Part shown: piece by piece, positions 4,962-9,986 of the stretch
How the letters are laid out: each line of letters begins with the position of its first letter
How positions within the stretch are numbered: position 1 is the stretch's first letter
NCBI GenBank assembly: GCA_030039715.1
Contig: JASHVA010000036.1
Span: 1 to 11,569, forward strand
Direction of reading: 5' to 3'
DNA from: Thermoplasmata archaeon
Lineage (GTDB): Archaea; Thermoplasmatota; Thermoplasmata; Lutacidiplasmatales; UBA184
DNA length: 11,569 bases
Made by a program: the position numbers and the translations under genes
The notes under the pieces: generated by a model
The model's input: the letters and a program-made list of their open reading frames with translations, nothing else
Told to the model about the DNA's origin: nothing
Database searches by the model: none

Positions 4962-6289
4962 CGGGGTCCGCGGGCGGTGGGGTGGCGCGCCGGACGGACC
5001 GGCGGGCGGCGGCGGGAACCTCGCGGGGCGCGCGGTTCTTTCGTCGCCGGGTCGCGTCCCGGAACTTCCAGGCCGCGTCCGACCGATTCGAGGACTTCCC
5101 CGGCGACATCGGGCTTCGCGCCGCGGATCCATCGGGCGGGGCCGCGGGGAGGAAGCACCAGCACCGCGGTCGAGGGCGCCCCCATCGCGGAGACGTCGTT
5201 CGCCACGACCCAGTCGGCGCCGGAGTCCCGTGCGAGCTCCTTCGATGCCGAGAGAAGCCGCGCCTCCCCGTCCCCGGCAAGGAGCTTGAAGGCCACGAGC
5301 CGGGTGGGGGCCGGCGCGAGCTTCCGGAGTTCGGGCAGCACTTTCGGCGCACGGCGGAACGTGACCGACAGCGTGGGATGGCTCTCCGAGGAGATCTTCC
5401 CGGGTGTTCTCTCGACGGTGAAATCCGAGAGGGCCGCCGGAACGAAGACGGCCGCAGCGCCGGTGAGATCGGCGCGGCGCGATGCGGCGAGGGCGAGCAA
5501 CTCCTGCACGCCTTGCCAGTGGGTGGGACGGAGGAACGGCGGGACCGGGACCTGGAGCGCCCCGACCCATAGCTCGACGTCGGCGCCGCGATAGTACGCC
5601 TGGGTCGCGAGCGCGATGCCCGTCGCTCCCGAACTCTCATTGGTCAGCGACCGCACGGAGTCGAGCGGCTCCCGCGCCGCCCCGGCGATAACCACCACCT
5701 TTCGATTCAGCCACGGTCCCCGAGCGATACGGTGGAGAACCGCCGCCGCGACCTCCTCCGGGGTCGCGATCTTTTCCTCCCCCTCGGCGGCGGCGCCCGA
5801 AACCACTCCGACGCCCCACGAGCGCAACCGATCGAGGCTCTCGCGCACGGCCGGATTCTGGCCCATGTTGGCGTGCATCGCCGGCGCGACCAGGATCGGG
5901 ACCCCCCCGCCCAGCGCGACGGAGGCGCACGACGTGACCGGCGTGTCGTCGATCCCGTGGGCGATCTTGGAGATCGTGTTCGCGGTCGCCGGCGCGATCA
6001 GGTAGAGGTCCGCGCGATCCTCGCCGGGGCCGAGGAACGTCACGTGCTCCACGTTCCCGGTGAGTTGGAGGATCGGCGGGTGGCCGGTCGCGAACTGGAG
6101 GGCCTCGGGAGTGACGATCCGTGTCGCTTCTTGGCTCATCACGGCCCGGACGTCGGCGCCGTGCCGGATCAGCTCTCGAACGATCTTCGGAACTTCGACC
6201 GCCGCGATCGAGCCCGAGACGCCGACGAGGATGTGCCGGCCGGCAAGGAGCCGCGTCGTACGCCCCCGGATCACGTTGCTGGGGTGCAT
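4958..6289 (-). CDS. coaBC: Bifunctional phosphopantothenoylcysteine decarboxylase / phosphopantothenate-cysteine ligase
   Basis: The 443-residue product carries out two steps of coenzyme A synthesis: ligation of cysteine to 4'-phosphopantothenate and decarboxylation to 4'-phosphopantetheine. The N-terminal flavoprotein domain (about 15-190) has ILVGVSGSIAA (20-30), the catalytic-type His in NVEHVTFLG (His82), LIAPATANTISKIAHGIDD (98-115) and PAMHANM (136-142). The ligase domain (about 195-405) has VIAGAAREPLDSVRSLTNES (200-219), SSGATGIALA (219-228), AALSDF (285-290), GKIS with the conserved Lys (297-300), VAFKLLAG (332-339) and VVANDVS (361-367). The Cys of bacterial CoaC is absent; the matching stretch is SGAAAEGEEKIA, as far as I recall usual for archaeal forms. 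The tail after 405 is basic and unmatched. ATG 6289 follows a strong Shine-Dalgarno (GAGGAAGG). It diverges from the HAD gene. Confidence 0.93.
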   Translation of the reverse strand: MHPSNVIRGRTTRLLAGRHILVGVSGSIAAVEVPKIVRELIRHGADVRAVMSQEATRIVTPEALQFATGHPPILQLTGNVEHVTFLGPGEDRADLYLIAPATANTISKIAHGIDDTPVTSCASVALGGGVPILVAPAMHANMGQNPAVRESLDRLRSWGVGVVSGAAAEGEEKIATPEEVAAAVLHRIARGPWLNRKVVVIAGAAREPLDSVRSLTNESSGATGIALATQAYYRGADVELWVGALQVPVPPFLRPTHWQGVQELLALAASRRADLTGAAAVFVPAALSDFTVERTPGKISSESHPTLSVTFRRAPKVLPELRKLAPAPTRLVAFKLLAGDGEARLLSASKELARDSGADWVVANDVSAMGAPSTAVLVLPPRGPARWIRGAKPDVAGEVLESVGRGLEVPGRDPATKEPRAPRGSRRRPPVRPARHPTARGPR

Positions 6290-6357
6290 CGGACCTTCCT
6301 CGGCGGGGTGAGACGGCCCACCCCCGTCCCTACGGGGAGCGTCACGGACGGGCCTCG

Positions 6358-6365
6358 ACTTAAAG
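6358..6365. promoter_or_regulatory. TATA box between coaBC and the HAD gene
   Basis: ACTTAAAG is centred 26 bases before ATG 6388, so the HAD gene is probably leaderless. It is also the only AT-rich island upstream of coaBC; read leftward (CTTTAAGT) it would give coaBC a leader of about 46 bases, consistent with its strong ribosome binding site. Confidence 0.55.
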
Positions 6366-6387
6366 AGCCCCGGTCGTTCGCCGCACG

Positions 6388-7263
6388 ATGCCCGAACCGT
6401 CCGGGTCTCCCGGGGGCCGGACCCCGAGCGAACCGCCCGACGCGCCGCTCGAAGGTCTGGAGCTACCGATGGTCGCCTCGGCGAGCCAGTTCGCGGAGGT
6501 CGGCCGGGGGGTGGGACGTCCCCGCGTGGAAGTCGCCCCGTCCCGAGTCGAACGCGGCGTGGTGGTCTTCGACCTCGATGGAACGCTGCTGGACGACCTC
6601 GGACTCATCGGTGACGTGGCCGCGGACGTGATGCACCAGGCGTTCGGAACGCCGCCCGAGGAGGCCCGAATCCACTACCTGGCCACGACCGGAATGCCGT
6701 TCGAAGCCCAGCTCGCGCAACTGTACCCGGAGGCGCCGGCCGCGCTGCGGGCCGCCACCGCCCGGACCTTCCACCAACGCAAGGTGACCGAGGCGTACGC
6801 GAAATCGAAGCCGTTCAAGGAGGTCCCGAAGATGCTGAAGCAGCTCGACCGGGACCGTTGGACCCTCGCGATCTCCACGGGGGCGGAGACCGAGATGGCG
6901 GAGCTCCTGCTGGAACGGGAGGGGCTGCGCTACTGGTTCGTCGAGGTGCTCGGGTCGGCGGAGGGCACCAAAAGGGAGCACCTCGCGGAGTACCGACGGC
7001 GCTACCCCGAGTCGGCGATGTTCCTGGTCGGCGACTCCCGGTTCGACATGGAAGCGGCGGCCTCCGTCTCGGGGGTCCTCCCGATCGGGCGGGCGTCGAC
7101 CGTCCGCGGCTGGGCACTCACTCCCGACGACCTCGCGAAGTGGGGAGCCCGTTGGGCCGACTACTCCCTCTCGGGCCTGCCCGAGGCGTTGCCTCGCCTG
7201 GCGAGCCCAGCCCCGGCGCGGGAAGCGAAGAAGACGCGGCCGAGAAAGACCCGGAAGAAGTAG
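6388..7263 (+). CDS. HAD-superfamily hydrolase (phosphoglycolate phosphatase-like)
   Basis: The 291-residue product is a haloacid-dehalogenase-fold phosphatase. Motif I is VVFDLDGTLLDD (59-70; nucleophile Asp62, acid Asp64), motif II is AISTG (161-165, Thr164), motif III is Lys195 in GTKREHL, and motif IV is LVGDSRFDMEAA (213-224, Asp216 and Asp220). A helical cap lies between motifs I and II (about 71-155), the arrangement of phosphoglycolate and beta-phosphoglucomutase-type enzymes. Substrate is not evident. Two additions are unusual: about 55 residues rich in Pro, Gly and Glu before the HAD core, and a C-terminal tail of Lys, Arg, Thr and Pro after about residue 275 that ends in RPRKTRKK. 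The start at 6388 matches a leaderless promoter; the first codons have the same GC-rich usage as the rest. Its stop codon adjoins the 3' end of the tRNA-His gene. Confidence 0.92.
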   Translation: MPEPSGSPGGRTPSEPPDAPLEGLELPMVASASQFAEVGRGVGRPRVEVAPSRVERGVVVFDLDGTLLDDLGLIGDVAADVMHQAFGTPPEEARIHYLATTGMPFEAQLAQLYPEAPAALRAATARTFHQRKVTEAYAKSKPFKEVPKMLKQLDRDRWTLAISTGAETEMAELLLEREGLRYWFVEVLGSAEGTKREHLAEYRRRYPESAMFLVGDSRFDMEAAASVSGVLPIGRASTVRGWALTPDDLAKWGARWADYSLSGLPEALPRLASPAPAREAKKTRPRKTRKK

Positions 7264-7371
7264 GGCCGGGACCGAGAGTCTCAGGTCGCGGGGGGCGTCC
7301 CCGCGTCCCTTTGAACCCGGGTCGAGGGATCCACAGTCCCCCAGGATAGGCCAAGCTACCCCATCCCGGCC
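7264..7371 (-). tRNA. trnH: tRNA-His (anticodon GTG) with an interrupted T-loop
   Basis: Read from 7371 on the minus strand: encoded G at -1, acceptor GCCGGGA (7370-7364), TG, a D-arm beginning GGGTAGCTTGG with A14, G18 and G19, and anticodon stem GGGGA / TCCCT enclosing the loop CTGTGGA, anticodon GTG. The T-stem CCGGG and T-loop TTCAA follow. A 32-base insertion then separates these from the second T-stem strand CTCGG (one G-U pair) and acceptor TCCCGGC (7271-7265), perfectly complementary to the first strand, with C73 at 7264. The G-1 and C73 pair is diagnostic of tRNA-His and agrees with the anticodon. CCA is not encoded. Removing the insertion leaves 76 bases. A BRE/TATA-like CGAAACCTTTTC (7409-7398) lies about 30 bases upstream. 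It is convergent with, and adjacent to, the HAD stop codon. Confidence 0.88.
7279..7310 (-). other. Probable 32-base tRNA intron in the T-loop
   Basis: The insertion contains a 7-bp hairpin, CGCGGGG (7305-7299) with CCCCGCG (7293-7287). With the boundaries given, GGGA (7309-7306) can pair with TCTC (7277-7274), a four-pair helix with a 3-base bulge on the 5' side, as in an archaeal bulge-helix-bulge splice site. The 3' side has 9 unpaired bases rather than 3, so the motif is relaxed. A one-base shift (7278-7309) would give the commoner loop TTCAAAT; both leave a 7-base T-loop. Confidence 0.6.
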
Positions 7372-7409
7372 ACGGGCCGAGGAGGCGAGGCCCGGGAGAA
7401 AAGGTTTCG

Positions 7410-7445
7410 CTCACGGCGGAGGCGACCGGCGGCGGGCGCCGTGAG
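7410..7445. repeat. 9-bp inverted repeat (stem-loop)
   Basis: CTCACGGCG (7410-7418) and CGCCGTGAG (7437-7445) are perfectly complementary around 18 bases. It lies between the tRNA-His promoter and that of the membrane protein gene, in an otherwise gene-free stretch (7372-7500). It could be a structured RNA end or a binding site; no T-run follows. Confidence 0.4.
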
Positions 7446-7468
7446 GACGCCGGCCGGGGCCGCGCAAC

Positions 7469-7475
7469 CGTAAAG
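7469..7475 (+). promoter_or_regulatory. TATA-like box of the membrane protein gene
   Basis: CGTAAAG is centred 29 bases before the GTG at 7501, supporting that codon as a leaderless start. Confidence 0.4.
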
Positions 7476-7500
7476 ACCTCGCCGGCGAGCGGTCCGCCGG

Positions 7501-7875
7501 GTGCGGTCTGTGACAGCGGACGGGGACCGACGGCTGGGCCTCATCTTTGGGGTGGTCGCCGCGGTCCTCTTGGTCGTCGACGCCCTGCTCCGGTTCCTCG
7601 TCGGGATCGTTTTCCTCGCGACGGGCCGCGAACTCGCGGCACTGGGCTCGGCCGACGAGGCGGTCATCTTCCTCGTCCTCGGTCTCGTGATCGGCTTCTT
7701 CGCGGTGCTCGGTCGAAGTCGGGGAGCCGACCGGAGCCTCGCCGTGGGGATCATTCTGATCGTGCTCGCCATCGTGGGGTGGCTCGCGCTCGGCTTCGGT
7801 TCGAGCCTTCTCGCGATCCTCGCGGCCGTCTTCACGTTGATCGCGGGGATCCTTTTCCTGGTCGCCGGCCGCTAG
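7501..7875 (+). CDS. Small four-helix membrane protein of unknown function
   Basis: The 124-residue product has four hydrophobic segments: about 13-40, 54-71, 80-99 and 102-122. They are separated by short polar turns, with Arg and Asp clustered at the N-terminus and in the loop at 72-78 (RSRGAD). There are no Cys or His residues and no catalytic motif, and I do not recognise the family; it resembles many short archaeal integral membrane proteins. The start is GTG 7501, placed 29 bases after a TATA-like box; a second in-frame GTG at 7510 is possible. The gene ends inside a 10-bp perfect hairpin and is convergent with the secreted-protein gene. Confidence 0.75.
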   Translation: MRSVTADGDRRLGLIFGVVAAVLLVVDALLRFLVGIVFLATGRELAALGSADEAVIFLVLGLVIGFFAVLGRSRGADRSLAVGIILIVLAIVGWLALGFGSSLLAILAAVFTLIAGILFLVAGR

Positions 7876-7884
7876 GCCGGCGAC
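7861..7884. terminator. Perfect 10-bp hairpin across a stop codon
   Basis: GTCGCCGGCC (7861-7870) and GGCCGGCGAC (7875-7884) pair around the 4-base loop GCTA. The TAG stop of the membrane protein gene (7873-7875) lies in the loop and stem. There is no T-run, so it is a putative 3' end structure rather than a classical terminator. Confidence 0.45.
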
Positions 7885-7887
7885 CAA

Positions 7888-7907
7888 CGCCCCGAGCGTC
7901 CGGGGCG
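7888..7907. terminator. 7-bp GC-rich hairpin between convergent genes
   Basis: CGCCCCG (7888-7894) pairs with CGGGGCG (7901-7907) around a 6-base loop. It lies 3 bases after the previous hairpin and 16 bases before the stop of the leftward gene, so it could serve transcripts from either side. Confidence 0.4.
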
Positions 7908-7923
7908 GACCGGGAGATCGACC

Positions 7924-8487
7924 CTAGGTCCCCGACACGGCGATCGAGATCGACGTGTAGGCGTTCGGCAGCGCGCCCGCTGCGGTCGGACCGGCGTCGA
8001 GGAAGACGTTCAGTGCCCCCGGGAAGGCTGGGTCGTTGGCGGTTACGTCCGCGAGCGAGAACTCCGCGACCTCGTACTCGGGTGTCGCGACGTTCAGGTA
8101 CGTTACGGTGATGTAGAAGCTGTCGAGCTGGCCGGCTCCGGGGCAGGGCACGTCGGTCCAGTTGAGGTCCTCGAACCAGTTGAGCGTGCCGTTCGTGCAC
8201 GTTCCCGTACCGGAATAGAAGACGCTCAGGTTGGCCGCGTTGTGCGACCACTGCTGGACGGGCTGGCCGCAGTCGGAGGCGGTCCGCTGCACGAGGGTGA
8301 TGTTGAGCGTCGACGGTCCTGCCGCGAAGATGGTGTCGGTCGGTCCCGTGATCGTACCGGCGTTCTGACCCGAAGAGTGCGCGACCAAACCGCCGAGTTG
8401 ATTCGCCACGACGAATCCCGCGGTCAGTCCCAGAATCACCACGATCGTCGCCGCGAGCACGGATCGCCGGGTCAGTTGCTTCGACAT
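7924..8487 (-). CDS. Secreted or membrane-anchored protein with N-glycosylation sequons
   Basis: The 187-residue product begins with a basic stretch containing TRRSVLA (6-12), then a hydrophobic segment (about 11-33). This could be a membrane anchor or a signal sequence; the double Arg followed by hydrophobic residues resembles a Tat signal but the match is incomplete. No lipobox is seen. The rest is polar and rich in Thr, Ser, Asn and Gly, as in extracellular beta-sandwich proteins. There are four sequons, NIT (62), NLS (86), NGT (99) and NWT (109), and three Cys (73, 97, 115). I do not recognise the family; a cell-surface or envelope protein is the likely class. ATG 8487 is preceded by a strong TATA box about 46 bases upstream, inside an inverted repeat. 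Convergent with the four-helix membrane protein gene. Confidence 0.82.
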   Translation of the reverse strand: MSKQLTRRSVLAATIVVILGLTAGFVVANQLGGLVAHSSGQNAGTITGPTDTIFAAGPSTLNITLVQRTASDCGQPVQQWSHNAANLSVFYSGTGTCTNGTLNWFEDLNWTDVPCPGAGQLDSFYITVTYLNVATPEYEVAEFSLADVTANDPAFPGALNVFLDAGPTAAGALPNAYTSISIAVSGT

Positions 8488-8514
8488 AGAGACCGCCGTA
8501 AGGGTGACGATGAG

Positions 8515-8541
8515 ATGCGTAATCTACGTATTTATACGCAT
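8515..8541. promoter_or_regulatory. TATA box inside an inverted repeat, upstream of the secreted-protein gene
   Basis: On the minus strand GTATAAATA (8537-8529) is the best TATA box in the window. It is enclosed by ATGCGTA (8515-8521) and TACGCAT (8535-8541), a perfect 7-base inverted repeat with 13 bases between, which contains a further palindrome TACGTA (8525-8530). A protein bound to this symmetry would compete with TATA-binding protein. Confidence 0.5.
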
Positions 8542-8646
8542 TGACCGAATGTCCTTGGGCGGCGGACGGTTCCGACCGGCCAACAAGTACAATTCCCTCC
8601 CAACGCCATAGTACGCCTGCCGGTCGTCCCGGAAGCTCCCACGTCG

Positions 8647-9210
8647 ATGGTGTCCACCCCTCCGACTTCGAGATCGCCGCCGCCCGTCGAGCACGGCTCG
8701 GGCCTCTGGGGGACCCTCCCGCTGCTCGTCCTCACCGCCCTCCTCTTCGTCGGCGCGGTACTGGTCTATCTCACGTATCCCCAGATCGGCCCGGACCACT
8801 TCCCGATCTGGGGTCTCCTCCTGACGCTCGGCTTCGTCGCCGCGATCGGGTCCACGGTCTCGTACTTTTGGGCCGTCGATGAGCCCACGGCCGAAGCGAC
8901 CGGCGCCGGAGGTCAGACCCCCGTGGCACCCGGGCGCGCCGACCTGGGGCGCCCCGCACCCGACGTCGTGCGGCGCCCCGATCCCGCCGGCACCGCCCCG
9001 ACGGCGGGAGCGGCCGGCTCGTCCGCAGACCCGTGGGACGAGGATGTCCTCCCCCCCGCGGCGCCGAAGGGGCCTCGGCCCGTGCTGACGACACCGGACG
9101 ACCCCGGAGATATCGGACGCGCGCTCGAAGAGATCGCGGAGATCCAGCGGCAGCTCGTGGTGCGGACGAAGGCCCCCGCGCCGTCCGCTGAGGCGCCGGC
9201 GCGGGCTTAA
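8647..9210 (+). CDS. Membrane protein with two helices and a Pro/Ala-rich tail
   Basis: The 187-residue product has a short Pro/Ser N-terminus, two hydrophobic helices (about 22-44 and 54-76), a long low-complexity stretch rich in Pro, Ala, Gly and Asp (about 79-148), and an amphipathic helix near 152-172 (DIGRALEEIAEIQRQLVVR) that could form a coiled coil. This layout suggests a membrane anchor with a flexible tether and a small interaction helix in the cytoplasm; function is unknown. ATG 8647 is about 36 bases after a weak ATAGTAC; no clear ribosome binding site is seen, so the start is less certain than others. The next gene follows 25 bases on, and its TATA box overlaps this gene's stop. 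Confidence 0.7.
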   Translation: MVSTPPTSRSPPPVEHGSGLWGTLPLLVLTALLFVGAVLVYLTYPQIGPDHFPIWGLLLTLGFVAAIGSTVSYFWAVDEPTAEATGAGGQTPVAPGRADLGRPAPDVVRRPDPAGTAPTAGAAGSSADPWDEDVLPPAAPKGPRPVLTTPDDPGDIGRALEEIAEIQRQLVVRTKAPAPSAEAPARA

Positions 9211-9211
9211 G
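9206..9211 (+). promoter_or_regulatory. TATA box overlapping the stop codon of gene 8647-9210
   Basis: CTTAAG is centred 27 bases before ATG 9236, as for a leaderless gene. The TAA inside it (9208-9210) is the stop codon of the preceding gene. Confidence 0.5.
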
Positions 9212-9235
9212 TCCCGGGGACGGCGTGGCACCGCG

Positions 9236-9799
9236 ATGGTGCTGGTCCCGCTCGCATCCGTCGACACCGGCTCCCTGAGATGGCTCCGGCAGAACGATCG
9301 CCCGCTCGAGTTCGACCTCTCGGCCGGGGATCAGACCGTCGGAACCCTCGTCTGGGACGGCCCCACCGGGAGCCGGGCGACCTTTCGGACCGCGACCTCG
9401 TCCTGGACCCTCAAGCGAGTCGGCTTTCTGAACCCGCACATCACGGCGCGGGTGCCCGGGTCGCCGTCCGACGCGGCCCGCCTCAGCGTCCACCTCAACT
9501 ACCATCAGATCGAAGTGGCGGGCGTCGGTCGCTTTCACTTCCATCGGGCCGGCGTCCTCGTGCCGGCGTGGAAGGTGGAGCTCGACACGGGCGACGAGCT
9601 CCTCCACATCGAGCCGGTCCGGGAGGGGCGTGAACTGGCGGCGGGAGCGGTCATCGCCTCGGCGGCGGCGCCAAAGCTGCCGGCGTTCGCTCTCCTCGTG
9701 GGGCTCAGCTGGTACTTCATCGCGCTCGCGTGGTTCGAGGACGAGGCGATCGCCCGGCTCGAACCTCCCGACGCGCCGCCCGCGCCGAAGCCGGGCTAG
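9236..9799 (+). CDS. Unknown beta-rich protein with a C-terminal hydrophobic segment
   Basis: The 187-residue product has alternating short strands over residues 1-140, with many aromatic and basic residues (for example SSWTLKRVGFLNPHITARV, 55-73, and NYHQIEVAGVGRFHFHRAGV, 89-108). A hydrophobic stretch follows at about 148-167 (LPAFALLVGLSWYFIALAW), then an acidic turn and a Pro-rich end. The beta pattern recalls the LURP-one/tubby-like fold, which in some families ends in a buried or membrane-inserted helix; that comparison is only by eye. ATG 9236 lies 27 bases after a TATA box, so the gene is probably leaderless. Its stop TAG (9797-9799) overlaps that of the zinc-ribbon gene on the other strand. 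Confidence 0.8.
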   Translation: MVLVPLASVDTGSLRWLRQNDRPLEFDLSAGDQTVGTLVWDGPTGSRATFRTATSSWTLKRVGFLNPHITARVPGSPSDAARLSVHLNYHQIEVAGVGRFHFHRAGVLVPAWKVELDTGDELLHIEPVREGRELAAGAVIASAAAPKLPAFALLVGLSWYFIALAWFEDEAIARLEPPDAPPAPKPG

Positions 9800-9945
9800 T
9801 TTCGGGAGACGGCCTGTTTCTCGAGCTCCGTGAAGCAGGCGGAGCAGAGGTTGTGCATCTTCTCCGCGTCGCCCTCGGGCGGAGCGGTCAGGCGCGAGAT
9901 CACTTTCCCGCACCGGTCGCAGATCAGTTGGCCGTCCTTGAGCAT
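9796..9945 (-). CDS. 49-residue zinc-ribbon protein
   Basis: The product begins MLKDGQLICDRCGKVIS and has two CXXC knuckles, CDRC (9-12) and CSAC (34-37), separated by 21 residues. This is the spacing of a small zinc ribbon that would bind one zinc ion. The start ATG 9945 is supported by a TATA box centred 28 bases upstream (9969-9976), implying a leaderless transcript. The frame stays open far upstream on this strand, but that part overlaps the esterase gene out of frame and is not coding. Stand-alone zinc ribbons of this size in archaea are often transcription or translation accessory factors, but no specific role can be assigned. The stop overlaps the stop of the convergent gene as CTAG. 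Confidence 0.8.
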   Translation of the reverse strand: MLKDGQLICDRCGKVISRLTAPPEGDAEKMHNLCSACFTELEKQAVSRN

Positions 9946-9968
9946 CCGGCCGCGCGAGCGGGCTGGGG

Positions 9969-9976
9969 TACAAAAG
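9969..9976 (-). promoter_or_regulatory. TATA box of the zinc-ribbon gene
   Basis: CTTTTGTA on the minus strand is centred 28 bases before ATG 9945. It lies just after the stop of the upstream esterase gene (9987-9989), so the small gene has its own promoter. Confidence 0.45.
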
Positions 9977-9986
9977 CGGCCCGGAC

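Noticed and set aside
4757..5572. Plus-strand frame opposite the end of coaBC
   Set aside because: Low-complexity Arg/Gly composition and full overlap with the CoaB domain coding sequence.
7264..7371. Reading the tRNA-His as a decayed pseudogene
   Set aside because: Acceptor, anticodon and T stems are all intact once 32 bases are removed, and G-1, C73 and anticodon agree. An intron explains the data better, though RNA evidence is lacking.
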